DNA of 64,000 nucleotides from Nocardioides zeae (lineage in GTDB: Bacteria > Actinomycetota > Actinomycetes > Propionibacteriales > Nocardioidaceae), in the NCBI RefSeq assembly GCF_030818655.1, contig NZ_JAUTAN010000001.1, positions 1,488,001 through 1,552,000 of the forward strand. The letters are read 5' to 3'. How positions within the stretch are numbered: position 1 is the first letter of the stretch; each line of letters opens with the position of its first letter. The notes beneath the pieces are model-generated. The model searched no databases, had not been told where the DNA came from, and worked only from the letters and a program-made list of their open reading frames with translations. Made by a program: the position numbers and the translations under genes. Shown here piece after piece: positions 1 through 8,079 of the stretch.

Positions 1-297
1 GTACGCCAGCACCTCCGCCGGCGGATCGGACCAGTCGATGTGCTCCCAGTCGATGGCTGCCTGCTCCTCGGGGCCGTGCTCGACGAAGCGGTTCCACTCC
101 CCCACCGTCGCGGTCACGTGCTTCACGAGGCCGCCGAGGTTGAGGGAGCTGACCGTGGGCGTCAGGCGCGCCTGGTCGTCCGCGATGCCGTCGAGGGCAC
201 GCAGGAAGAGGTCGCGGTGCTTGCGGAGGGCCTCCAGGAGGTCCGCCCGCTCGCCGGTCGTGGCGGTGTCGGTGTCCGTGTCCGTGTCCGTGTCCAT
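1..297 (-). CDS. DinB-like / mycothiol-dependent maleylpyruvate isomerase N-terminal domain protein (partial)
   Basis: The first 99 codons of a gene that runs out of the window at its 3' side. The visible part has a helix-rich start (ERADLLEALRKHRDLFLRALDG) ending in a pattern typical of the DinB/MDMPI four-helix bundle, including the HVTATVGEWNRF segment where a metal-binding His is usual. Such proteins are often mycothiol-dependent transferases in actinobacteria, but the substrate cannot be read from the sequence. The ATG at 295-297 is preceded by no strong ribosome binding site. The N-terminus is odd: five Asp-Thr pairs encoded by a hexamer repeat next to the start codon. The family call rests on a partial protein, so it is moderate. 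Confidence 0.6.
   Translation of the reverse strand, partial: MDTDTDTDTDTATTGERADLLEALRKHRDLFLRALDGIADDQARLTPTVSSLNLGGLVKHVTATVGEWNRFVEHGPEEQAAIDWEHIDWSDPPAEVLAY
266..295. repeat. Hexamer tandem repeat at the start of the DinB-like gene
   Basis: Four perfect copies of GTGTCC (272-295) and one degenerate copy (266-271) lie immediately inside the start codon of the minus-strand gene and encode Asp-Thr pairs. Because the unit is a multiple of three, slippage would change protein length without breaking the frame. Confidence 0.85.
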
Positions 298-418
298 GGA
301 GGCACGCTAGGCGCGAGCACCGACACTCCTGGCGTGTCGCGGGAACCTCCGGCGCGCACCCGTCGTTGAACGTCTCGAGCCGACACCCGTCGGCACCAGA
401 TCGACACGAGGACAGGAC

Positions 419-448
419 TTGACCGGGCCGACAGACGAACCCTGTAGA
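419..448 (+). promoter_or_regulatory. Weak candidate promoter upstream of the CNNM/CBS pair
   Basis: TTGACC at 419-424 and TGTAGA at 443-448, spaced by 18 bases, would start a transcript about 50 bases before the GTG at 508. The -35 is good and the -10 poor. The rest of the 298-507 gap shows nothing else that I can support. Confidence 0.3.
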
Positions 449-507
449 CCCCACACCCGGCGCGCGCACGCACGCCGCTCTCCCGCTCGAGGGGAGGTGC
501 GCGGCAG

Positions 508-1968
508 GTGACCATCTTGCTCTCGCTCCTGCTCGGGGTGGTCGTCGTGCTGCTGATCACGGCGGCGACCGGCTACTTCGTGGCGCAGGAGTTCGCCTAC
601 ATGGCGGTCGACCGCTCGACCTTGCGCGCCAAGGCCGAGGCCGGGGACACGACCGCCGCCCGCACGCTCAAGGTGACGGGCCGCACCTCCTTCATGCTCT
701 CCGGCGCCCAGCTCGGCATCACCGTGACCGGCCTCCTGGTCGGCTACGTCGCCGAGCCCCTCATCGGGTCCGCCTTCGGCGACCTGCTCGCGCTGGGTGG
801 CGTGCCGACCGCCCTGGGCGTCACGATCGGCACCCTGCTCGCCCTGGCCTTCGCGACCGTCGTGCAGATGCTGTTCGGCGAGCTCTTCCCCAAGAACCTG
901 GCGATCGCCCGCCCCGAGCCCGTGGCTCGCTGGCTGTCCCGCTCGACGCTGGGCTACCTCGCCATCACGGGATGGCTCATCTGGTTCTTCGACCAGTCGT
1001 CCAACCTGCTGCTGCGCGCGCTGAAGATCGAGCCCGTGCACGACGTGGAGAGCTCGGCGACGGCCCGCGACCTCGAGCACATCGTGGCCGAGTCGCGCGC
1101 GTCCGGTGAGCTCACCGCCGAGATGTCGGTGCTGCTCGACCGCGTCCTCGACTTCCCGCAGCACGACGTGGAGCACGCGATGGTCCCCCGCAGCCGCGTG
1201 GACTCCGTGGACTCCGACGCGACGCTCGGCGAGGTCCGCGAGCTCATGCGCACCGGCCACTCGCGCTACCCCGTGCTCGGCGAGGACGACGAGATCCTCG
1301 GCATCGTCCACCTGGTCGACCTGCTCGACCTCGGCGCCCTGGACGGGGACGACCCGTGGTCCAAGCCGGTCACGACGGCCCTGCGGCCGCCGATCGTGCT
1401 GCCCGAGCTCATGGCCATGCCCGACGCCCTCCGCACCATCGCGGAGGCCAAGGAGCAGATGGCCTGTGTCGTCGACGAGTACGGCGGCCTCGCCGGCATC
1501 GTCACGATCGAGGACCTCGTCGAGGAGATCGTCGGCGAGATCCGCGACGAGCACGACGAGCCGGCCGAGCCGGAGTTCAGCGTCGACGCCGTCCGCGGCG
1601 GGTGGGAGATGCGCGGCGACCTGCCCGTCGACGAGGTCGAGCGGGTGATCGAGCACGACCTGCCGACCGGTGACTTCGAGACCCTCGCGGGCCTGGTCAT
1701 CGCCGAGCACGGTGCGCTCCCCGAGCCGGGCACGTCCCTGCTCGTGCGCCTGCCCGACGACCCCGGCGACCTGGCCGGCAGCGACGAGCCCGTCGTGCGC
1801 CACCTGGCGGTCGAGGTGCTCGAGATCGAGCAGTACGTCCCGTCCTCCCTGCACGTGCAGGTGGTCGAGGCGACCGATGACGACGAGGACGACGGCGGAG
1901 ACCCGATGCGCACGGACGGCCCCGACGGCCCCGGCACGAGCGGCTCCCGCACGGAGGTGGAGGCATGA
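508..1968 (+). CDS. Hemolysin-family CNNM/CBS-domain membrane protein (CorC/HlyC type)
   Basis: A 486-residue membrane protein of the CNNM/CBS family, members of which are linked to magnesium and other divalent-cation handling. The order is a CNNM (DUF21) membrane domain at about residues 1-190 with hydrophobic helices near 1-25, 65-90, 95-125 and 140-160, a CBS pair at about 200-330, and a CorC/HlyC transporter-associated domain at about 350-440. The acidic, Gly/Ser-rich tail looks unstructured. The GTG start follows a GAGGGGAGG-like ribosome binding site. The stop overlaps the next start as ATGA, so the two are translationally coupled. The transported ion is not known from sequence. Confidence 0.9.
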   Translation: MTILLSLLLGVVVVLLITAATGYFVAQEFAYMAVDRSTLRAKAEAGDTTAARTLKVTGRTSFMLSGAQLGITVTGLLVGYVAEPLIGSAFGDLLALGGVPTALGVTIGTLLALAFATVVQMLFGELFPKNLAIARPEPVARWLSRSTLGYLAITGWLIWFFDQSSNLLLRALKIEPVHDVESSATARDLEHIVAESRASGELTAEMSVLLDRVLDFPQHDVEHAMVPRSRVDSVDSDATLGEVRELMRTGHSRYPVLGEDDEILGIVHLVDLLDLGALDGDDPWSKPVTTALRPPIVLPELMAMPDALRTIAEAKEQMACVVDEYGGLAGIVTIEDLVEEIVGEIRDEHDEPAEPEFSVDAVRGGWEMRGDLPVDEVERVIEHDLPTGDFETLAGLVIAEHGALPEPGTSLLVRLPDDPGDLAGSDEPVVRHLAVEVLEIEQYVPSSLHVQVVEATDDDEDDGGDPMRTDGPDGPGTSGSRTEVEA

Positions 1969-2975
1969 TGGAGAACCCTGTCGTCGTCCTCGTGGCGACG
2001 GTCGTGATCATCGCGGCCAGCGCGTTCTTCGTGGCCATCGAGTTCGCCCTCATCGGCGCCAAGAAGCACCGTCTCGAGGACGCCGCGGCCACGAGCCGTG
2101 CCGGTCGCGCAGCCCTCCGCAGCGCCTCGGAGCTCTCGGTCCTGCTCGCGGGCTCGCAGCTCGGCATCACGCTCTGCGTGCTGGCGCTCGGTGCCATCAC
2201 CAAGCCGGCCGTGCACCACTGGCTGACCCCGCTGTTCGAGTCGTGGGGTGTCGCACTGTGGCTGGCCGACGTCGCCGGCTTCGTGCTGGCGCTCGTCGTC
2301 GTCACCTTCATCCACCTCGTGGTGGGCGAGATGGCGCCGAAGTCGTGGGCCATCGCCCACCCCGAGCGCTCGGCGACGCTCCTGGCCCTGCCGATGCGGG
2401 GCTTCATGTGGCTGACCCGACCGGCGATCCACGCCCTCAACAACGGCGCCAACTGGTGCCTGCGCCGGGTCGGCGTGGACCCGGTGGACGAGCTGGGTGC
2501 GGGCACGGACCCCGACACCCTGCGCCAGCTCGTGCAGCACTCGGCGAACGTCGGGGCCCTCGACGCCAGCTACTCGGTCCAGCTCTCGGGCGCCCTCGAC
2601 CTCGGTCACGTGCAGGTGCGCGAGCTGGTGCAGCCGAGGCGACCCGTCGCCGTACCGGAGCACGCCACGGTCGGTGACGTGCAGGACGCGAGCCGCACGA
2701 CGGGGCACCTGCGGATCCTCGTGGGCTCCCCCGACGCCCCGACCGGGCTCGTCCACGTCCGCGACACGCTGACGGAGGACCGCGCCGCCCCGTTGGCGCC
2801 GATGGTGCGTCCGGTGCACACGCTCGCGCCGGACGTCACCGTGCTCGCCGCACTGGCCGAGATGCGTCAGGCGAGCGCGCAGCTCGCCGTCGTGCAGGAC
2901 ACGGACGGCCTCCTCGGCGTCGTGTCGTTCGCCGACATGCTCCGCGGCCTCTTCCCGGAGCGCGTCCCGGCGTGA
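1965..2975 (+). CDS. Hemolysin-family CNNM/CBS-domain membrane protein, short form
   Basis: A 336-residue paralogue of the preceding gene, overlapping it by four bases. The CNNM membrane domain (about residues 1-190, with the FFVAIEFALIGAKKHRLE entry segment typical of the family) and a diverged CBS pair (about 215-330) are present. The C-terminal CorC/HlyC domain is absent, and the protein ends shortly after the second CBS motif. A tandem pair of one long and one short CNNM protein is common in actinobacteria and may form a hetero-oligomer. That is inference. A strong hairpin follows the stop. Confidence 0.88.
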   Translation: MMENPVVVLVATVVIIAASAFFVAIEFALIGAKKHRLEDAAATSRAGRAALRSASELSVLLAGSQLGITLCVLALGAITKPAVHHWLTPLFESWGVALWLADVAGFVLALVVVTFIHLVVGEMAPKSWAIAHPERSATLLALPMRGFMWLTRPAIHALNNGANWCLRRVGVDPVDELGAGTDPDTLRQLVQHSANVGALDASYSVQLSGALDLGHVQVRELVQPRRPVAVPEHATVGDVQDASRTTGHLRILVGSPDAPTGLVHVRDTLTEDRAAPLAPMVRPVHTLAPDVTVLAALAEMRQASAQLAVVQDTDGLLGVVSFADMLRGLFPERVPA

Positions 2976-2982
2976 CGCACCG

Positions 2983-3019
2983 ACCGCGGCGTACCTCCTC
3001 GCCGGAGGTGCGCCGCGGT
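2983..3019. terminator. Bidirectional hairpin terminator between convergent genes
   Basis: A 16-base stem (2983-2998 with 3004-3019, one mismatch) and a five-base loop sit between the convergent CNNM gene and the phosphoribosyltransferase. There is no U-tract, as is usual for actinobacterial terminators. Confidence 0.8.
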
Positions 3020-3024
3020 CGCCG

Positions 3025-3516
3025 TCAGGCGTCGCGCACGCCGGAGCGGTCGGTGATCGGGGGCAACGTCGACCAGGGGAAGTTGATCCACCGGTCGGTG
3101 TGCTTCCACACGAAGTCGCCCTTCACGACGGAGCGCGGCTTCTCGTAGATCACCGCCGTGCGGGCCTCCGCCACGTGCCCGCGGACGAAGGCGTCGACCA
3201 TCTCCAGCGTCCGCCCGGAGTCGGCCACGTCGTCCACGATGAGCACGCGGGTGTCGTCGAGCTCGGAGGCGTCGAGGTACGGCGGCAGCATCGTCGGTAC
3301 GTCGAGGGTGGTGCCCACGCCGGTGTAGAACTCCACGTTCATCGTGAAGAGGTTCTTGCAGTCCAGCGCGTAGGCGATGGAGCCGGCCGGGATGAGTCCC
3401 CCGCGCGCGATGCCGAGCACGACGTCGGGCACGAAGCCCGCATCGGCCACCTGCTGCGCGAGCTCCCTCACCGCGACGCCGTAGGTCTCCCAGGTCAAGG
3501 TCTCGCGCTCGTCCAT
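3025..3516 (-). CDS. Phosphoribosyltransferase
   Basis: A 163-residue type I phosphoribosyltransferase. The PRPP-binding loop is visible as VLIVDDVADSGRT at about residues 91-103, and an upstream segment VVLGIARGGLIPAG matches the PPi-binding loop of the family. These enzymes move a ribose-phosphate from PRPP to a purine or related base. The closest look-alikes are xanthine/hypoxanthine-type enzymes (Gpt-like), but the base specificity cannot be settled here. The ATG at 3514-3516 is the only good start. It is divergent from metQ and convergent with the CNNM gene. Confidence 0.85.
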   Translation of the reverse strand: MDERETLTWETYGVAVRELAQQVADAGFVPDVVLGIARGGLIPAGSIAYALDCKNLFTMNVEFYTGVGTTLDVPTMLPPYLDASELDDTRVLIVDDVADSGRTLEMVDAFVRGHVAEARTAVIYEKPRSVVKGDFVWKHTDRWINFPWSTLPPITDRSGVRDA

Positions 3517-3559
3517 CCGGCGGATGATACGGGCTCCCGACGACGACCACGTGACGCAA

Positions 3560-3584
3560 CCGACACGTAAGACAATTGTGTCGG
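3560..3584. promoter_or_regulatory. Candidate operator in the metQ upstream region
   Basis: A perfect seven-base inverted repeat, CCGACAC-N11-GTGTCGG, lies in the divergent region between the phosphoribosyltransferase and metQ, about 100 bases before metQ. The size fits a dimeric repressor site. The protein that would bind it is unknown. Confidence 0.4.
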
Positions 3585-3681
3585 TGGTGTTACTGGTCTT
3601 TAGCCTTCGTGGTCCACGCGGGGCGCATCGATCGAGCGCACCCGCGACGACCATCCTGCACCACCGTGCGAAAGGCTGAGC

Positions 3682-4596
3682 ATGTCCGACCAGATCCTCG
3701 AGGCGCCGAAGTCGCGCACGCCCCTGTACACGGCGATCGCCGTCGTGCTGGTGCTCCTGCTCGCCGTCGGGGCCTACTTCCTCTTCATCCGCGACGACGC
3801 CGACGGCGACACGATCCGGATCGGTGTCGTCGACGACTCCGACCCCTACTGGGACACCTTCGTCGAGGCCGCTGCGGACGAGGGCCTCGACGTCGAGATC
3901 GTCAACTACGACGAGTACACCCTGCCGAACCCCGCGCTCGACGAGGGCGCCATCGACATCAACCAGTTCCAGCACATCGTGTTCCTGGGTGAGTACGTCG
4001 CGTCCAGCGGCTCGGACATCGTCCCGATCGGGTCGACGGCGATCTACCCCCTCGGCCTCTACTCGACGCAGTACGACAGCGTCGAGGACATCCCGGACGG
4101 TGCGGAGATCGTCGTGCCGGACGACCCGAGCAACCGGGCCCGCGCCCTGCTCATCCTGCAGTCCGCCGGGCTCATCGAGCTCCAGGACGGCGGCTCGATC
4201 TTCTCCGACCTCTCCGACGTCGACGAGGACGCCTCCCGCGTCACCGTGACCGAGGCGGCGGCCGACCTCACGGCCAGCTCCCTCGGCGACATCGCCGCGG
4301 CGGTCATCAACAACGACTTCCTCGAGCCGTCCGGGCTCACCCCCGAAGACGCGATCGCCGAGGACGACCCGGCCGACCCCAACGCGATCCCCTACGTCAA
4401 CATCTTCGCCGTGCGCGGCGAGGACAAGGACAACGCGGACTACCTCAAGCTCGTCGAGATCTACCAGGACACGCAGTCGGTCCTCGACGGCGTGCAGGAG
4501 GCCGCCGGCGGCACCGCCGAGTTCGTCAAGATCCCCCAGGCCGACCTCGAGCAGTCCCTGCGGGAGACGGTCGAGGAGACCGAGGCCAACAGCTGA
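3682..4596 (+). CDS. metQ: MetQ/NlpA-family substrate-binding protein of a methionine-type ABC importer
   Basis: A 304-residue solute receptor of the NlpA/MetQ family, which captures methionine or a related compound for import. The DTIRIGVVDD start of the binding domain, the INQFQH segment, the ALxxLxxAGLIEL hinge and the late IPYVNIFAVRGEDKDN stretch are typical. Most family members are lipoproteins. Here the N-terminus has a single hydrophobic helix (about residues 14-36) with no lipobox Cys, so it is probably held in the membrane by an uncleaved anchor. It is first in a metQ-metN-metI order, with an AAAGG ribosome binding site before the ATG. Confidence 0.88.
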   Translation: MSDQILEAPKSRTPLYTAIAVVLVLLLAVGAYFLFIRDDADGDTIRIGVVDDSDPYWDTFVEAAADEGLDVEIVNYDEYTLPNPALDEGAIDINQFQHIVFLGEYVASSGSDIVPIGSTAIYPLGLYSTQYDSVEDIPDGAEIVVPDDPSNRARALLILQSAGLIELQDGGSIFSDLSDVDEDASRVTVTEAAADLTASSLGDIAAAVINNDFLEPSGLTPEDAIAEDDPADPNAIPYVNIFAVRGEDKDNADYLKLVEIYQDTQSVLDGVQEAAGGTAEFVKIPQADLEQSLRETVEETEANS

Positions 4597-4615
4597 CGCA
4601 CCGCTCAGCTGAGAC

Positions 4616-4647
4616 GGGTGGGGCAGGACCACGGTCCTGTCCCACCC
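4616..4647 (+). terminator. Hairpin between metQ and metN (attenuator or mRNA-stability element)
   Basis: A 15-base stem (4616-4630 with 4633-4647), perfect except for one G-U pair, follows the metQ stop and precedes the metN ribosome binding site. In importer operons such a hairpin often gives more receptor than ATPase by partial termination or by protecting the upstream mRNA. That role is inferred. Confidence 0.7.
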
Positions 4648-4680
4648 TTGGTGTGCAGACCGAGACAAGGAGGAGGATCG

Positions 4681-5709
4681 ATGGCGCTCGTGGAGCTCCG
4701 TGGGGTCCGGAAGGTGTTCCCGCCCAGCAAGCGCGGCGGTGAGCCGGTGGTCGCGATCGACGGCGTCGACCTCGACATCGAGAAGGGCGAGATCTTCGGC
4801 ATCGTCGGCTACTCCGGCGCCGGCAAGTCGACGCTCGTGCGCCTCGTGAACGCCCTCGAGGTGGCCACCGAGGGCACCATCGTGGTCGGCGGCACCACGA
4901 TCACCGGCCTGCCCGAGAAGCAGCTGCGCAAGGCGCGGCTCGACATCGGGATGATCTTCCAGCAGTTCAACCTGTTCTCGTCGCGCACCGTCTACCACAA
5001 CGTGGCCTACCCGCTGCAGGTCGCCGGCGTGCCCAAGGCCGAGCGGCACGCGCGGATCGCGGAGCTGCTGTCCTTCGTGGGCCTCGTCGACAAGGCCGGG
5101 CACTACCCAGACCAGCTGTCGGGCGGCCAGAAGCAGCGCGTCGGCATCGCGCGTGCCCTCGCGACGTCGCCGAGCCTCCTGCTCGCCGACGAGTCGACGA
5201 GCGCGCTCGACCCGGAGACGACCCAGGAGGTGCTGGCGCTCCTCCGCCGGGTCAACGAGGAGCTCGGCATCACGATCGTCCTCATCACCCACGAGATGGA
5301 GGTGATCCGCACGATCGCCCACCGCGTCGCGGTCATGGAGGCCGGCCGGATCATCGAGCAGGGCCCGGTCTACGACGTCTTCTCGTCGCCCCGCCACGCG
5401 GCCACCCGCCGCTTCGTCTCCACGCTCGTCGACGGCACGCCCGACGAGCGCACGCTCGCGGCGCTCCGCGAGCGCCACGCGGGACGGTTCGTGACCGTGG
5501 CGCTCCGCGAGTCCGGCGGCGGGCAGTCCGCGGTCTTCTCCGAGTTCGTACGCCGCGGGATCGCCTTCGAGCTGGTCTACGGCGGCATCGAGGAGATCCA
5601 GGGCCGCACGTTCGGCAACCTGACCCTGTCGCTCGAGGGCGACCCGGCGGAGGTGGACGCGGCGCTCGCCGCCGTCGCCGCCCACGCCGACGTGCAGGAG
5701 GTGCACTGA
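4681..5709 (+). CDS. metN: Methionine-type ABC importer, ATP-binding protein
   Basis: A 342-residue ATPase that powers the importer. Walker A GYSGAGKST lies at about residues 41-49, Q-loop FQQFNLF near 100, signature LSGGQKQR near 145 and Walker B LLLADEST near 164, followed by the His switch ITHEME. Beyond residue 265 is an NIL domain, the regulatory domain that senses methionine in MetN. This supports methionine rather than a generic NlpA substrate. The ATG follows a strong AAGGAGGAG site. The stop overlaps the metI start by one base. Confidence 0.93.
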   Translation: MALVELRGVRKVFPPSKRGGEPVVAIDGVDLDIEKGEIFGIVGYSGAGKSTLVRLVNALEVATEGTIVVGGTTITGLPEKQLRKARLDIGMIFQQFNLFSSRTVYHNVAYPLQVAGVPKAERHARIAELLSFVGLVDKAGHYPDQLSGGQKQRVGIARALATSPSLLLADESTSALDPETTQEVLALLRRVNEELGITIVLITHEMEVIRTIAHRVAVMEAGRIIEQGPVYDVFSSPRHAATRRFVSTLVDGTPDERTLAALRERHAGRFVTVALRESGGGQSAVFSEFVRRGIAFELVYGGIEEIQGRTFGNLTLSLEGDPAEVDAALAAVAAHADVQEVH

Positions 5710-6374
5710 TGGGTGACACCCGGCTCTTCGAGCTCGGGCCGGACCTCTGGGAGGCCTTCGGCCAGACCCTCGGCACGGTCGCCATCGCGCTGTTCTTCGG
5801 CGTGCTGCTCGGCACGCTGATCGGCCTGGCGCTCTACACGACGCGCGCGGGCGGGCTCTACGCCAACCGTCCCGTCTTCGTCGTGCTCAACTTCCTCGTC
5901 AACTTCTTCCGCCCGATCCCGTTCGTGATCTTCATCGGTGCGGCCCAGCCCCTCGCCCGGGTGGTCGTCGGCACGGGGTTCGGCATCGAGGCGGCGATCT
6001 TCGCGCTCGCCCTCGCGGCCGGGTTCTTCATCAGCCGCGTGGTCGAGCAGAACCTGTTCTCCGTCGACCCCGGCGTCGTCGAGGCGGCGCGGGCGATGGG
6101 GGCGAGCCGGGCGCGCGTCGTGTTCACCGTGCTGCTGCCGGAGGGCCTCGGGTCGCTGATCCTCGGCTACACCTTCGCGTTCGTGGCCATCGTGGACGCC
6201 TCCGCCATCGCCGGCGTGGTGGGCGGCGGCGGCCTGGGCAGCTTCGCCCTCCGCTACGGCTTCCGGCAGTTCGACCCGGTCGTGACCTGGGCGACGGTCC
6301 TCATCATCGTCGTGATCGTGCAGCTCGGCCAGCTCATCGGCAACGTCCTGGCGCGCAAGGTGCTGCGGCGCTGA
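5709..6374 (+). CDS. metI: Methionine-type ABC importer, permease
   Basis: A 221-residue inner-membrane permease with about five transmembrane helices and the EAARAMGASRARVVFTVLLP coupling loop (EAA motif) that docks to MetN. Length and layout match MetI. It ends the metQNI operon. The FALRYGFRQFDPVVTWATVL segment and the final helix are as in the family. Confidence 0.92.
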   Translation: MGDTRLFELGPDLWEAFGQTLGTVAIALFFGVLLGTLIGLALYTTRAGGLYANRPVFVVLNFLVNFFRPIPFVIFIGAAQPLARVVVGTGFGIEAAIFALALAAGFFISRVVEQNLFSVDPGVVEAARAMGASRARVVFTVLLPEGLGSLILGYTFAFVAIVDASAIAGVVGGGGLGSFALRYGFRQFDPVVTWATVLIIVVIVQLGQLIGNVLARKVLRR

Positions 6375-6418
6375 CGGGAGGGTCGTCGGGGCCGGGGACA
6401 CGCCGTACCGACAGGGAA

Positions 6419-6446
6419 TTGCCTTATCTCATATCTGAGATACCTT
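6419..6446 (+). promoter_or_regulatory. Promoter with operator filling its spacer, for the XRE-MurA fusion gene
   Basis: TTGCCT (6419-6424) and TACCTT (6441-6446) form a -35/-10 pair with a 16-base spacer. The spacer is almost exactly covered by the perfect inverted repeat TATCTCA-N4-TGAGATA (6425-6442). Transcription from this promoter would begin at about 6453-6454, the first base of the ATG, so the message may be leaderless. The repeat is an obvious binding site for the helix-turn-helix domain the gene itself encodes, which would give autoregulation. Binding is inferred. Confidence 0.65.
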
Positions 6447-6453
6447 GGTGGGC

Positions 6454-8010
6454 ATGACTGTCACCCCGACGACCGAGCTCGCCGACGCGGCGGACTACAA
6501 GCGTCGTATCGGCAAGCTCATCCGCGACGCCCGCATCCACCGCGGGCTCACCCAGGCGCAGCTCGCCGACCTCCTCGCCACCTCGCAGAGCGCGATCAAC
6601 CGCATCGAGCGCGGCCACCAGAACCTCTCGCTCGAGATGGTGGCGCGCATCGGCGCCGCGCTCGACTCCGAGATCGTCGCGATCGGCTCCGGCCCCACCC
6701 ACCTGCGGGTGACCGGGCCGACGACGCTCTCGGGCAGCATCGACGTGAAGACCTCGAAGAACGCCGGCGTCGCGCTGCTCTGCGCCAGCCTCCTCAACCG
6801 GGGCCGCACGACGCTGCGGAAGGTCGCGCGCATCGAGGAGGTCAACCGCCTGCTCGAGGTGCTCGAGAGCCTGGGTGTGCGCACGCGCTGGCTCAACGCC
6901 GACAACGACCTCGAGATCGTGCCGCCGGAGCAGCTCGACCTCTCGAACATCGACGCCGCGGCGGCACGCCGCACCCGGTCGATCATCATGTTCCTCGGCC
7001 CGCTGCTGCACCGGCTCGAGGAGTTCGAGCTGCCCTACGCCGGCGGCTGCAACCTCGGCGAGCGCACCGTCGAGCCGCACATGACGGCGCTGCACCACTT
7101 CGGGCTCGAGGTGAAGGCGACCGACGGGGCCTACCACGCGGCGGTCGGCCGGGGCATCGGTCCGGCGAAGCCGATCGTGCTCACCGAGCGCGGCGACACG
7201 GTCACGGAGAACGCCCTGATGGCGGCGGCCCTGCACCCGGGCACGACGGTCATCCGCAACGCGTCGTCCAACTACATGGTCCAGGACCTGTGCTTCTACC
7301 TGCAGAAGCTGGGCGTGGACGTCGAGGGCATCGGGACGACGACGCTGACGGTCACGGGTCGCGAGCGCATCGACGTCGACGTCGACTACGCACCGAGCGA
7401 GGACCCGATCGAGGCGATGTCGCTGCTCGCGGCCGCCATCGTCACGGAGTCGGAGATCACCATCCGTCGCGTGCCCATCGAGTTCCTCGAGGTCGAGCTG
7501 GCCACGCTCGAGGGCATGGGCCTGCGCTACGACCGCTCCGAGGAGTACGTCGCGCTCAACGGCCACACGCGGCTGGTGGACCTCACGACCCACCCCTCGG
7601 AGCTGCAGGCCCCCCGCGACAAGGTCCACCCCATGCCGTTCCCGGGCCTCAACATCGACAACCTGCCCTTCTTCGCGGTCATCGGTGCGGTGGCGAACGG
7701 CCAGACGATGCTGCACGACTGGGTCTACGAGAACCGCGCCATCTACCTGACGGAGCTCACCAAGCTCGGCGGCAACGTGAAGCTGCTCGACCCGCACCGC
7801 GTGCTGGTCGAGGGCCCGACGCACTTCTCGGGCGCCGAGCTGATCTGCCCGCCGGCGCTGCGTCCGGCGGTCGTGATCCTGCTGGCGATGCTCGCGTCGA
7901 AGGGCACGTCGGTGCTGCGCTCGACGTACGTCATCCACCGTGGCTACGAGGACCTGGCCGAGCGGCTCAACCAGCTCGGCGCCACCATCGAGACGTTCCG
8001 CGACATCTGA
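6454..8010 (+). CDS. XRE-type helix-turn-helix domain fused to a MurA-like enolpyruvyl transferase
   Basis: A 518-residue two-domain protein. Residues about 15-75 form an XRE-type helix-turn-helix (GLTQAQLADLLATSQSAINRIERG). Residues about 82-518 form a complete UDP-N-acetylglucosamine 1-carboxyvinyltransferase fold, the enzyme that adds enolpyruvate from PEP in the first committed step of peptidoglycan synthesis. The residues known to matter in MurA look retained: Lys102-Asn103, loop Cys199, Arg204, Asp402 and Arg470. So the enzyme domain may be active, or may sense UDP-GlcNAc or PEP to control the DNA-binding part. The ATG at 6454 is chosen because it coincides with the predicted transcript start. 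GTG at 6448 and TTG at 6445 are alternatives. Confidence 0.9.
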   Translation: MTVTPTTELADAADYKRRIGKLIRDARIHRGLTQAQLADLLATSQSAINRIERGHQNLSLEMVARIGAALDSEIVAIGSGPTHLRVTGPTTLSGSIDVKTSKNAGVALLCASLLNRGRTTLRKVARIEEVNRLLEVLESLGVRTRWLNADNDLEIVPPEQLDLSNIDAAAARRTRSIIMFLGPLLHRLEEFELPYAGGCNLGERTVEPHMTALHHFGLEVKATDGAYHAAVGRGIGPAKPIVLTERGDTVTENALMAAALHPGTTVIRNASSNYMVQDLCFYLQKLGVDVEGIGTTTLTVTGRERIDVDVDYAPSEDPIEAMSLLAAAIVTESEITIRRVPIEFLEVELATLEGMGLRYDRSEEYVALNGHTRLVDLTTHPSELQAPRDKVHPMPFPGLNIDNLPFFAVIGAVANGQTMLHDWVYENRAIYLTELTKLGGNVKLLDPHRVLVEGPTHFSGAELICPPALRPAVVILLAMLASKGTSVLRSTYVIHRGYEDLAERLNQLGATIETFRDI

Positions 8011-8079
8011 TCCCCCGACGACCGGGCGAAGACCGCCGGTGTGCCCCACCGCGCGGTCCGCCCGGTCTAGGGTGACGCC

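Noticed and set aside
3517..3681. A SAM or other methionine riboswitch upstream of metQ
   Set aside because: No conserved riboswitch core could be recognised by eye. Only an inverted repeat was found.
3025..5706. A minus-strand open frame of about 890 codons
   Set aside because: Only its last 163 codons are a real gene (phosphoribosyltransferase). The rest is antisense to metQ and metN.
6454..8010. Loss of MurA activity as a reason for the fusion
   Set aside because: The loop Cys and the Lys, Asn, Arg and Asp residues known to matter are all present, so inactivity cannot be claimed.
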